A program made the position numbers and the translations under genes. Shown one piece after another: positions 45,483 through 53,470 of a stretch of 64,000 nt of DNA. The notes under the pieces are model-generated. The model saw nothing but the letters and a program-made list of their open reading frames with translations, searched no databases and had not been told where the DNA came from. Source of the DNA: Candidatus Neomicrothrix sp. UBA2517 (GTDB lineage Bacteria > Actinomycetota > Acidimicrobiia > Acidimicrobiales > UBA8592). Each line of letters opens with the position of its first letter. Positions within the stretch are counted from its first letter, which is position 1. The stretch is from assembly GCA_002341185.1 (NCBI GenBank), contig DDNP01000020.1, positions 123,026-187,025 on the forward strand, written 5' to 3'.

Positions 45483-47136
45483 CTATTACGATCAATACTC
45501 TCCTAGCTTTGACTCTAGGTTTGATTGGAATTCGCCCAGTGTTTTGAGGAATCATGCTTATGAACGGCCAGACTCTACCTATCTAGTGGTACCTTGGGCC
45601 GACGAGTCCTATACGTATGCGCAGACACTCGATATTTCAGAACGGGTAGCATCAGGGATGCTTTCTACGGGTGCTTGCAGTGGAGACCGTGTCTTAATAA
45701 TGATTCCAAATAGCTCTGCATATATTTTCTCATGGCTTGGTAGTTCGTTAGCAGGTCTTGTGGAGGTTCCGATAAATACTGCGTACAAGGGAGCCTTTTT
45801 GTCCCACCAAGTTTCAACTACTACTCCAAAAATTGCAGTAATTGACCCAGATTACATTCCTAGAATACTCAATGTTCTCGATGCGTTTGATTCTGTAGAA
45901 CTCTTCATTTTGGTTGGAGATGAAGAAAGAATAATAGAAGGCAAGCAAGCTCTATCAAACACAGGTAAGAACGTTCTCAGTTGGGGCGAGTTGCTCGTAT
46001 CAGAAAAGGTTAATCTTCCGGAGGTTCTACATTCAGACCTTGGTTCTATCTTCTTTACATCTGGGACAACTGGTTTATCCAAAGGCGTGATGATGCCACA
46101 TGCTCACATGTATCTTTTTGCTGACGAGACTGTCTCCCTTACTCGATTAACTCATTCAGATACTTATATGTCTTGTGGACCACTTTTCCATGGCAATTCT
46201 CAGTTTCTCGCTGCGTACCCAGCTCTCATCGCTGGCTCAAGATATGTTCTCCAGAAGAGATTCAGTGCCTCAGAATGGATAAACCAAATTAGGGATTCGG
46301 AAGCTACTGTTACTAATTTCATCGGCGTAATGATGGACTTTGTTTGGCAACAAGAACCAAAGATATCAGATTCGGATAACAAACTTCGTTGTGTATTTGC
46401 AGCTCCTACAGCTAGTTCAATTCTTGAAGAATACAAAGAACGATTTGGGATTGAGGCATTTGTGGAAGTCTTTGGCTTAACCGAAACGTGCATGCCAATC
46501 CTCACCCCTTACGGAGAGAAACGCCCTCCAGGTGCAGCAGGATTACTAAACAGAGACTGGTTTGATATTCGGTTAGTAGATCCTAATACTGATGAAGAAG
46601 TTCCAATAGGTGCTGTAGGTGAACTACTAGTTAGACCTAAATTCCCCTGGACTACCTGTCAGGGCTACTTCAACATGCCTGACAAGACAGCTGAAGCATT
46701 CCGAAATCTTTGGTTCCACACAGGTGATGGCCTAAAGCGTGACGAATATGGATGGTATTACTTTGTAGACAGGCTGAAAGATGCCCTACGCAGAAGAGGA
46801 GAGAATATAAGCTCATTTGAAATTGAGCAAGCGCTAGTAAGCCACAACCTAATAGAAGAGGTTGCTGCTATCGGTGTTCCAGCCGATCAGGAAGCGGGCG
46901 AAGATGAAGTAATGGTATTTGTTGTACCGTCTTCAATGGGTGAAATCACTGCAGAAATGATCTGGGAATATGCTGAAATGCAACTTCCTGATTTCGCAAT
47001 ACCTCGATACGTGCAAATCCTTGAAACTTTACCTAAGACACCATCTGAAAAGGTTAGAAAAGTTGAATTACGCGAAAGAGGCGTAACAGACGATACAAGC
47101 GACCGTGGTCCACAACCGAAAAGGATACGTAAATGA
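45475..47136 (+). CDS. AMP-forming acyl-CoA ligase (ANL superfamily)
   Basis: A 553-residue ligase with FFTSGTTGLSKGVMMPHAH, VFGLTETCMP, HTGDGLKRDEYGWYYFVDRLKD, GENISSFEIEQ, and the catalytic Lys near KTPSEKVRKVELRE; Lys/Arg-rich tail QPKRIRK. It is unlike the paralogous pair at 37102/57063 in its motifs. Its last bases overlap the next gene's start, so the three are coupled. Confidence 0.9.
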   Translation: MTNYYDQYSPSFDSRFDWNSPSVLRNHAYERPDSTYLVVPWADESYTYAQTLDISERVASGMLSTGACSGDRVLIMIPNSSAYIFSWLGSSLAGLVEVPINTAYKGAFLSHQVSTTTPKIAVIDPDYIPRILNVLDAFDSVELFILVGDEERIIEGKQALSNTGKNVLSWGELLVSEKVNLPEVLHSDLGSIFFTSGTTGLSKGVMMPHAHMYLFADETVSLTRLTHSDTYMSCGPLFHGNSQFLAAYPALIAGSRYVLQKRFSASEWINQIRDSEATVTNFIGVMMDFVWQQEPKISDSDNKLRCVFAAPTASSILEEYKERFGIEAFVEVFGLTETCMPILTPYGEKRPPGAAGLLNRDWFDIRLVDPNTDEEVPIGAVGELLVRPKFPWTTCQGYFNMPDKTAEAFRNLWFHTGDGLKRDEYGWYYFVDRLKDALRRRGENISSFEIEQALVSHNLIEEVAAIGVPADQEAGEDEVMVFVVPSSMGEITAEMIWEYAEMQLPDFAIPRYVQILETLPKTPSEKVRKVELRERGVTDDTSDRGPQPKRIRK

Positions 47137-47981
47137 CCATGGAGGAAGATAAGCAAACCATCATGTACTCAGACCCAGCGTCTGGACGAAAGATAGTCGC
47201 TATGGACTCTGCTTATGATGTCGACGCTCGTAATACGGGAGCGGATGTTTGCGTGAATGCGTCCTATTGCGGTGTCCTCCCCGCACGCTTCATTGCAGAT
47301 AATGCGCCGAAAGCTGCAATCGGAATGGATTGTGGAATAGGTCCAGAAGGTTCCGCAATAGCTGGTCTTTGGTTTCTTGAAGCATTAGATATACCTGCTG
47401 CGGTCGCTGACGTAATGAGTGCCCATCTAGGAAACGGCGTTCACCTATACGAACATGGGATCATAAGCTTTTCCAATCAACTTGCAAAAGACTGCGGTAT
47501 AGAAGAAGGAATGACTGTCAAAGAAGCTTCGCTCTTGTTGCTAACCAAAGAAAGCAAATCTTCATCTCCTTCAGAAACAACAAATAGAACTATCATGCAA
47601 ACATCACCAGATGGTCGTCACGTGATAGCAACCGATTCAATTGCTTTCGGAACTGATGAGGATTCAACACGCAACGTCCTCGTAACTGCTGGTCACACTG
47701 GTCGTTCTGCTGTTCCATACTTACTTCGTTGTAATCCTTGGGGGTTTATATGCAGTGACGGGGGGCGAGGGATGGACGATTCTGGAATTGCAGGTTTAAC
47801 AATTGTCGAATCGTCTGGTCTTGCAGGAGCAACAGTCGATGCAAAGCTTGCTCGTATGGGTAGTGGCTTATCCCATTATCAAGATGGAATAATTTCTGCT
47901 GTAAATTCCCATGCTCAGGAACGTGGTGTCCGAATTGGAATGACTGCTGAGAAAGCTGCTTCTCTTCTTCTTAAAAAATAG
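47133..47981 (+). CDS. Uncharacterised internally duplicated protein
   Basis: A 282-residue protein made of two related halves (about residues 8-135 and 149-282). Shared elements are a GIGPEG/GRGMDD loop, then SAIAGLWFLEALDI versus SGIAGLTIVESSGL, then HLGNGVHLYEHGIIS versus RMGSGLSHYQDGIIS, and final GMTVKEASLLLL versus GMTAEKAASLLL. I do not recognise the family. It has no signal peptide or membrane segment. It overlaps the ligase stop and lies before the ABC importer genes, so a role in acyl-CoA or ligand handling is possible but unproven. Confidence 0.75.
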   Translation: MTMEEDKQTIMYSDPASGRKIVAMDSAYDVDARNTGADVCVNASYCGVLPARFIADNAPKAAIGMDCGIGPEGSAIAGLWFLEALDIPAAVADVMSAHLGNGVHLYEHGIISFSNQLAKDCGIEEGMTVKEASLLLLTKESKSSSPSETTNRTIMQTSPDGRHVIATDSIAFGTDEDSTRNVLVTAGHTGRSAVPYLLRCNPWGFICSDGGRGMDDSGIAGLTIVESSGLAGATVDAKLARMGSGLSHYQDGIISAVNSHAQERGVRIGMTAEKAASLLLKK

Positions 47982-48074
47982 CACTTGTATTAAGACTTAC
48001 AGACATTCGTAAAAATACGCTTAATGAGTTGACCCAATCACTTACTGGCGGTTTAATGAGTACCGATACATATT

Positions 48075-48095
48075 CGGTCAGCATTGTGCTGACCG
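48075..48095. promoter_or_regulatory. Perfect inverted repeat before the ABC binding-protein gene
   Basis: CGGTCAGCA (48075-48083) and TGCTGACCG (48087-48095) form 9-bp perfect arms around TTG, ending five bases before the AGAGGGG ribosome site. It could be a repressor operator or, in RNA, a stable 5' hairpin affecting translation. The interval 47982-48113 holds no gene. Confidence 0.6.
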
Positions 48096-48113
48096 TTCCA
48101 AAGAGGGGAAAAT

Positions 48114-49406
48114 ATGAAAAGTAAATTATGGAAATTACTTGCAATTTTTGCTGTCTTGGGGCTAGTTGCAGTTGGCTGCGGAGATGATGATGATTCTTCA
48201 AGTGGCTCTGCAAGCGAAAGCTCAAGCAGTGAAAGCTCAAGCAGTGAAAGCTCAAGCAGTGAAAGCGCAAGCAGTGAAGCAGCTGCAGAAGAAGAAGAAT
48301 GCGAACTAGCTCGTGGTGTTACCGATGACAAAATCCTATTTGGGTCATCACAACCTATGACTGGAAACCTAGCTGCTTTGGGAGAACAAGCTGTTCTCGC
48401 AATGGAAGTAACTAGAGATAGAATAAACGATGGTGGCGGCGTCAACGGAAGAATGATTGAGTTCATTGTCCAAGATGATGCTTACAACCCAGAGAAAACC
48501 GTTTCTAACGCCCAATACTTTATTGAGCAAGAGAATGTTTTCGCCATTTGGGCAAGTATCGGTTCAGCAACTCTAAAGGCTGCTCTTCCTCTTCATGACG
48601 AATCAAATACACCATCATTGTTCCCATGGGCTCAAGATTTGAGCTTCTATGATGTGAACAATCACCCACTGTTTTTCTCAGTTAACCCGCCAGCTTACGC
48701 CCAAACTAAAGGTTTCGGAAACTACCTAGTAGATAACTTCGGAACTGATGGAATCAAAGTCGGACTGATGACAATTAACTCAGTTGACGGCGAGCAAACT
48801 GTGCAAGGATTCAAAGACAGCACTGGTGGAGACCTCCTTACTGATGAACAAACTTGGGAACGAGATTCAACGACATACGGTCCTCAAATACTTTCATTTA
48901 TTGACTCAGGAATAACAGATGTTTACGTTGGAACTGGCGATACACAATTCGCTCAATTCCTTCTTGAAGCTGACCAACTAGGTCTAGATGCCAGATTCTG
49001 GGGTTCTACAGGAACAATTTCTGCGAACACGATTGAGCTCGCAGGTGAATTGTCCGAAGGCGCATATGGCGTTAACGTGATTTCTTCAGCTACAGGTGAC
49101 AAGCCTGGCCTAAACGAATATCGTGAGGCGATGTTTGCTGCAGGAGCCGAAGAAGCACAAATCAGTACCGCTAGCTTGCTTGCATACACTGGAGGATTAG
49201 TCCTCGAAGAAATGCTAACACTAGCAGGTGAATGTCTAACTGTAGAAAGTTTTGTTGCTGCTGGTGAAAGCATCAAAAACTTCGAAACAGGTGGAATTAT
49301 GCGTCCGCTTAACTTCTCGGCTGATAACCATCTTGGAAACAACGATGTAATCATCTTGCAAGTTCAAGACGGAGCATGGGAAGAACTAGTAGTAGGTCAA
49401 GAGTAA
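48114..49406 (+). CDS. Branched-chain-amino-acid-type ABC transporter substrate-binding lipoprotein
   Basis: A 430-residue periplasmic-binding-fold type 1 (LivJ-like) protein. The N-terminus is a lipoprotein signal with lipobox VAVGC (Cys near residue 22), followed by DDDD, a Ser/Glu low-complexity linker made of tandem ESSSS repeats, then the binding domain (ILFGSSQPMTGNLAALGEQ, INDGGGVNGRMIEFIVQDD). It is the extracellular binder of the importer whose other genes follow. Such proteins bind amino acids, but related ones bind aromatic acids or amides, which suits the catabolic setting. Confidence 0.92.
   Translation: MKSKLWKLLAIFAVLGLVAVGCGDDDDSSSGSASESSSSESSSSESSSSESASSEAAAEEEECELARGVTDDKILFGSSQPMTGNLAALGEQAVLAMEVTRDRINDGGGVNGRMIEFIVQDDAYNPEKTVSNAQYFIEQENVFAIWASIGSATLKAALPLHDESNTPSLFPWAQDLSFYDVNNHPLFFSVNPPAYAQTKGFGNYLVDNFGTDGIKVGLMTINSVDGEQTVQGFKDSTGGDLLTDEQTWERDSTTYGPQILSFIDSGITDVYVGTGDTQFAQFLLEADQLGLDARFWGSTGTISANTIELAGELSEGAYGVNVISSATGDKPGLNEYREAMFAAGAEEAQISTASLLAYTGGLVLEEMLTLAGECLTVESFVAAGESIKNFETGGIMRPLNFSADNHLGNNDVIILQVQDGAWEELVVGQE
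48216..48275 (+). repeat. Four tandem 15-bp repeats in the lipoprotein linker
   Basis: The unit GAAAGCTCAAGCAGT occurs at 48216, 48231 and 48246, and with one change (GAAAGCGCAAGCAGT) at 48261. Each encodes ESSSS (the last ESASS). The unit is a multiple of three, so copy changes keep frame and only lengthen the linker between lipid anchor and binding domain. Confidence 0.9.
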
Positions 49407-49429
49407 CCGCTTACTGAATAATTAATTAA

Positions 49430-49467
49430 GGCTTGTTTAGGGCCTCAAATGGGGCCCTAAACAAGCC
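49430..49467. terminator. Strong hairpin between binding-protein and permease genes
   Basis: GGCTTGTTTAGGGCC (49430-49444) pairs perfectly with GGCCCTAAACAAGCC (49453-49467), 15 bp, loop 8. No T-run follows, so complete termination is doubtful. Such hairpins often protect the 3' end of binding-protein mRNA and lower expression of the membrane components. Confidence 0.65.
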
Positions 49468-49490
49468 AAATTTCCAACGTCGGGAGAACG

Positions 49491-50378
49491 ATGGTTGACT
49501 ATATCCAAATAGCTTGGCAAGGTCTTGTATCAGGTTTTGCATACGCATTAATTGGACTTGCCCTTGTCATGGTTTACAAAACAGCACGTATCCTTAATTT
49601 CGCTGCTGGAACAATGGCCGGAATATCTGGTTTCCTTGCGCATTGGTGGGCAGCCGAACAGGATATGCCATTTGGAGTGGCAATTCTATTTGCAATGATA
49701 ATGACAGGTGCAGGAACTTACGTTATTGAAAGACTGACAGTAAGGCCACTTGTTAAATTAGGCGATTTCCTGCCGATTGTTATCATGACGTTGGGAGTAG
49801 AAGAATTTCTCGCAAACGTTTCGCTACTATGGTGGGGCGGAACCGCTCGTCGATATCGAGTTCCCGGAGATATTGACCGGATAAATTATCTCATAGGTGA
49901 TTTCAGACTGAATGCCTGGCATCTCGTTGTAGCAATAACCACCTTCCTTACTCTCTCTATTGTTGGTTATATTATCAACCAAACTGAACTAGGTTTAGGA
50001 ATGAAAGCTTTTGCTGAAGATCAAGACGCAGCAAAACTTATGGGAATCAAAGAGTCTACTGTATCAATTTGGACTTGGGTCCTCTCGGCCTTGGTGGGAG
50101 GGGTGACCGGAATAGTTTTTGCACCGGTTCTTTTCTTGCAACAGGACTACATGAATATTATCTTTATCAAAGGCTTCGTCGCTGCTATTCTTGGAGGCTT
50201 CCTGAGCCTCTCAGGCGGCGTTGCTGGCGGCCTACTTCTTGGAGAACTAGAAGCATTTACGATCAAATGGGCACCTAGAGAATTTGCTGCAGCCCTTCCA
50301 GTGGTAATTGTATTTATAGTCCTATTAATTCGACCCCACGGACTCTTCACAAGAGAGAAAGGACATGAACGAGTATGA
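49491..50378 (+). CDS. livH: Branched-chain-amino-acid-type ABC transporter permease (LivH)
   Basis: A 295-residue membrane permease with about eight hydrophobic segments (LIGLALVMVYKTARILNFAAGTMAGISGF at the start is the LivH signature; LVGGVTGIVFAPVLFLQQDYMNI and GFVAAILGGFLSLSGGVAGGLLLGELEAF near the end). It forms the translocation pore with LivM. Start ATG at 49491 with GGGAG upstream; ATGA overlap with the next gene. Confidence 0.92.
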   Translation: MVDYIQIAWQGLVSGFAYALIGLALVMVYKTARILNFAAGTMAGISGFLAHWWAAEQDMPFGVAILFAMIMTGAGTYVIERLTVRPLVKLGDFLPIVIMTLGVEEFLANVSLLWWGGTARRYRVPGDIDRINYLIGDFRLNAWHLVVAITTFLTLSIVGYIINQTELGLGMKAFAEDQDAAKLMGIKESTVSIWTWVLSALVGGVTGIVFAPVLFLQQDYMNIIFIKGFVAAILGGFLSLSGGVAGGLLLGELEAFTIKWAPREFAAALPVVIVFIVLLIRPHGLFTREKGHERV

Positions 50379-52225
50379 GTGACAACCCAGAAATCCAAGA
50401 AAATGCTCTTCAACGAGCAGGTATACCGTTACCAAAGTTTCTGAAAAAAAATCATTACTTCGGATTCCTAGGAATACTACTCATTTACCTATTAGCCGGA
50501 ACATATTCGCAATACTCTCAAACAATTATGAACACAATAATCTTCGCGATTATTGGTGCCAGCCTCATCGTGGTATTTGGCATGGCGGGCCAATTGACAT
50601 TAGGTCATACGATTTTCGTTGCTGCTGGTGTCTTCTTATCTGCAAACATAACTACGGTTTGGAGCCGAGGGCTTGAAACTGAAATACCAATCGCTTTCGG
50701 AGTGGCATTTTTATTGGGACTCTTAATTGGTTTCCCCAGCTTAAGGGTTAACGAACTTTATTTAGCTCTCGCAACCTTCGCTGTCGCTTTCGTCGGGGTA
50801 CAGGTTCTGTTTGAGTGGAAACAATTCTCCGGAGGTGGCTCTGGCAAGCCAGTAGGCAAGCTAGAGTTGTTCGGTTATGAATTCTCCCGTGGACCTACAC
50901 TAGTTCGAATAGCCCTTATCTTGATGCTGATTACCTTCTGGATAGTTGGAAATTATCAGGATGGGCGAACTGGTAGGGCATGGAATGCATTGAGAACAAG
51001 CGAAACTGCAGCTCGTGCAGTAGGGTTACCTGTTGCTTGGCTCAAAATACTTTGTTTTGCTATAGGCGGAGGTCTAGCAGCTATTGGCGGAGTATTATAT
51101 GCTCACACTCTTCGCTTTGCGATCCCCGAGAATTACGGTGTTAGCCTATCTATCATTGTTGTCCTCGCTCTAATTATCGGCGGGAAACATAGACTGATGG
51201 GTGCTGTTCTGGGAGCTGCTTTTGTGAAATGGCTGCCTGAACTATCGCGCGACGTTCAGGAATATGAAGGATTAATCTATGGTGGAACCCTAATTATCTT
51301 GACGCTCATTGCGCCAGATGGTCTTGTAGGGATGTTTGAGTGGGTTGCCGATCGCATAACGAACGCCAGGCGATCCGAGAAAGATGGTAAAGGAGATCAA
51401 ACTTCAAAAGCTTCTTCTGTACCGCTAGAGTCCCTATTTCTTGCTCCCCTATCATCTTCAGAACCTAAAGGAAATTTAATTGTTAGTAATGCTGCAGTTT
51501 CATTTGGTGGCGTAAGAGCTGTTAACGGTGTTTCCTTTGAAATACCTGCAGGAGGAGTAACGGGTTTAATTGGCTCTAACGGGGCAGGAAAAACTACCTT
51601 GTTTAATGCCATCACAGGACACGTCAAAGGGGCAGAGGGCAAATTTGTACTTGATGGGATAGAAATCTCTCAAAAACCTATCCATACAAGAGCCCTAGCA
51701 GGCGTAGGGAGAACTTTTCAAAACCTCAATCTCCATGATGATCTAAATGTTCTTGAACATGCTTTATTAGGTCTTGACCGAAATATTGGGTACGGTCGAA
51801 TTGCTGAATCATTTAGATTACCTTGGGTACTTCGCGAAGAAAGAAATGCGCACTATCTCGCAGCTGAACTTTTAGACCATATGGATCTCTTAGAGTATTG
51901 GGACGAGAAAGTTGAAGATCTCCCATATGGTCTTCAGAAAAGAGTTGACGTTGTTAGAGCCCTAGCAGCAAACCCTTCAATTCTTCTTTTAGATGAACCA
52001 GCAGCAGGACTACCTACAGCTGAAGCGCTCGAGATGATGAAAAAAGTCCAAGAGTATGCTAACCATATATCGGCTGGAGTCCTGATAATCGAACACAACG
52101 TGGAATTAGTAGCTGATGTAAGCGACAGAATCTTGGTGCTTGATGCTGGGCAAACTATTGCTGACGGAACACCAGAAGAAGTAACTAGGAATGAGCAAGT
52201 TATAGCTGCTTATTTAGGAACATAA
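50375..52225 (+). CDS. Fused LivM permease and LivG ATPase
   Basis: A 616-residue fusion. Residues 1 to about 330 are a LivM-type permease (SLIVVFGMAGQLTLGHTIFVAAGVF, then GVLYAHTLRFAIPENYGVSLSI). After a linker (GKGDQTSKASSVP) residues about 365-616 are a LivG-type ATPase with Walker A GSNGAGKTT, Q-loop RTFQNLNLHDDLN, signature LPYGLQKRVDVVRAL and Walker B ILLLDEPAAG. The signature replaces LSGGQ with LPYGLQ, as is usual in this family. LivF follows, so one ATPase is fused and one free. The fusion would fix stoichiometry of pore and ATPase. Confidence 0.92.
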   Translation: MSDNPEIQENALQRAGIPLPKFLKKNHYFGFLGILLIYLLAGTYSQYSQTIMNTIIFAIIGASLIVVFGMAGQLTLGHTIFVAAGVFLSANITTVWSRGLETEIPIAFGVAFLLGLLIGFPSLRVNELYLALATFAVAFVGVQVLFEWKQFSGGGSGKPVGKLELFGYEFSRGPTLVRIALILMLITFWIVGNYQDGRTGRAWNALRTSETAARAVGLPVAWLKILCFAIGGGLAAIGGVLYAHTLRFAIPENYGVSLSIIVVLALIIGGKHRLMGAVLGAAFVKWLPELSRDVQEYEGLIYGGTLIILTLIAPDGLVGMFEWVADRITNARRSEKDGKGDQTSKASSVPLESLFLAPLSSSEPKGNLIVSNAAVSFGGVRAVNGVSFEIPAGGVTGLIGSNGAGKTTLFNAITGHVKGAEGKFVLDGIEISQKPIHTRALAGVGRTFQNLNLHDDLNVLEHALLGLDRNIGYGRIAESFRLPWVLREERNAHYLAAELLDHMDLLEYWDEKVEDLPYGLQKRVDVVRALAANPSILLLDEPAAGLPTAEALEMMKKVQEYANHISAGVLIIEHNVELVADVSDRILVLDAGQTIADGTPEEVTRNEQVIAAYLGT

Positions 52226-52226
52226 T

Positions 52227-52943
52227 ATGAGTGGATTAAAAATAAAAGATTTAAAAGTTGGATATGGCAGAAATGAAGTAATTCATGGATTGGATTTAGA
52301 GGTTGGACCTGGCGAGAAGGTTGCTTTGTTAGGCGCCAACGGGGCAGGTAAATCAACGGTTCTCAAAACGATTTCGGGCCTTCTAACCCCATCAGAAGGA
52401 GTGATATCTTTCAATGACGACGAAATAGGTGGCTCAAGCCCTTCCGCTCTCGTCGATAAAGGGGTCATCCAAGTTCCTGAAGGACGTCGCGTATTCCCAG
52501 GTTTAAATGTGGAAGATAACCTAAAGGTAGCCAATTACGGTAAATCTCCCGAATTTCTTGAAGAGGGGCTTGAAACCGTTTACAAGAAGTTTCCCATCCT
52601 TGAGGAACGAAGAAAGCAAGCCGCAGGCCTCCTTAGTGGTGGTCAGCAACAGATGCTTTCTCTCAGTAGGGCAATAATTGCGAAACCGAAGTTGCTATTA
52701 ATAGATGAAATGTCACTAGGGTTAGCACCTCTCCTCGTAAAGGAATTTTACGAACAGTTAGGTGATCTATTCTCAGAAGACGTTACTCTTCTCCTAGTCG
52801 AGCAAAACGCAGGTCTAGCGCTAAAGTATTGTTCGCGATTCTACGTTCTTAGGAATGGTGAACTTGTGCTTCAAAGCGATTCAGCCGAATACGTAGATAA
52901 CCCAGTTGCCCTTCAGTCGGCATATTTGGGTGTTGATGCGTAA
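52227..52943 (+). CDS. livF: Branched-chain-amino-acid-type ABC transporter ATPase (LivF)
   Basis: A 238-residue ATPase: Walker A GANGAGKST, EGRRVFPGLNVEDNL, signature LSGGQQQMLSLSRAI, Walker B LLLIDEMSLGLAPLL. It starts one base after the LivM-LivG stop. It is the second nucleotide-binding subunit of the importer. Confidence 0.93.
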   Translation: MSGLKIKDLKVGYGRNEVIHGLDLEVGPGEKVALLGANGAGKSTVLKTISGLLTPSEGVISFNDDEIGGSSPSALVDKGVIQVPEGRRVFPGLNVEDNLKVANYGKSPEFLEEGLETVYKKFPILEERRKQAAGLLSGGQQQMLSLSRAIIAKPKLLLIDEMSLGLAPLLVKEFYEQLGDLFSEDVTLLLVEQNAGLALKYCSRFYVLRNGELVLQSDSAEYVDNPVALQSAYLGVDA

Positions 52944-52969
52944 ACCGAACTAAATAGGCTTGGAGATCA

Positions 52970-53452
52970 GTGGCAAGAATAGACATTCCTGACGGTGAAG
53001 ATGTTGAAAGAATCCGCTTATGGAAAATGACTGACGGCCTTAGCGGCGCCATTGACGGATTTCGTATAGCAACTCATGATAAGACACTTCTTTCGAGAAG
53101 AGTTCGAGAGGTTGCAAGGATGCGAATAGCCGTAATTAATCAATGCCCCATATGACTTGATACTCGTAGTGCGTCGGGTGCGGACAAGAAACTTTCCGAA
53201 GAGGAATACCTTCAGATTATTAATGGTAAGGAGCCAGCAACATTAGATACCCAAGAGTCTTACGCATATCGTTACGCTGAAAAATTTTGTAGTTCTCCTG
53301 AATCCATGGACGATGTATTTTTTCAGAATCTCAGAAGGTGCTTTTCTGATGGTCAGATAGTTGATTTATCTGGTTACGTTGCTTTTTGTTTGGGTATTGG
53401 CCGGGTGTACAAAGTTCTAGATGTGGCAAACGAATGCCCAGTCGTTCATTGA
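52970..53452 (+). CDS. Selenocysteine-containing CMD/AhpD-like protein (TGA at 53153-53155 read as Sec)
   Basis: From the GTG at 52970 (GGAG four bases before) the frame runs to TGA at 53153 and continues open to TGA at 53450-53452, giving 160 residues with Sec62. The context is REVARMRIAVINQCPI-U-LDTRS, then KKLSEEEYLQIINGKEP: the CMD/AhpD redox region with U in place of the second Cys of CxxC. The C-terminal half (ESYAYRYAEKF, then GQIVDLSGYVAFCLGIGRV) is typical for the fold and would be lost if TGA were a stop. It lies 26 bases after livF on the same strand, so it may be cotranscribed with the importer. Confidence 0.82.
53156..53188 (+). promoter_or_regulatory. Candidate bacterial SECIS element
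   Basis: Immediately after the TGA, CTTG (53156-53159) can pair with CAAG (53185-53188), and inside it ACTCG (53162-53166) with CGGGT (53175-53179), around an eight-base loop TAGTGCGT containing a G-T step. The apical loop begins 11 bases after the TGA, shorter than usual, and the stem is weaker than that of the 13259 gene. The ACTCG/CGGGT pair recurs in the first element. Confidence 0.5.
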
Positions 53453-53470
53453 CCTGATTTTTTTCAAATT

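Noticed and set aside
48216..48275. CRISPR-like repeat
   Set aside because: The repeats are directly abutting, multiples of three, and encode a Ser/Glu linker, with no spacers.
47971..48466. Minus-strand open frames across the binding-protein start
   Set aside because: They are low-complexity Leu/Ser reading of the Ser-rich linker repeat and overlap a certain gene.
49430..49467. Classical intrinsic terminator
   Set aside because: No T-run on either strand; recorded as a processing or partial-termination hairpin only.
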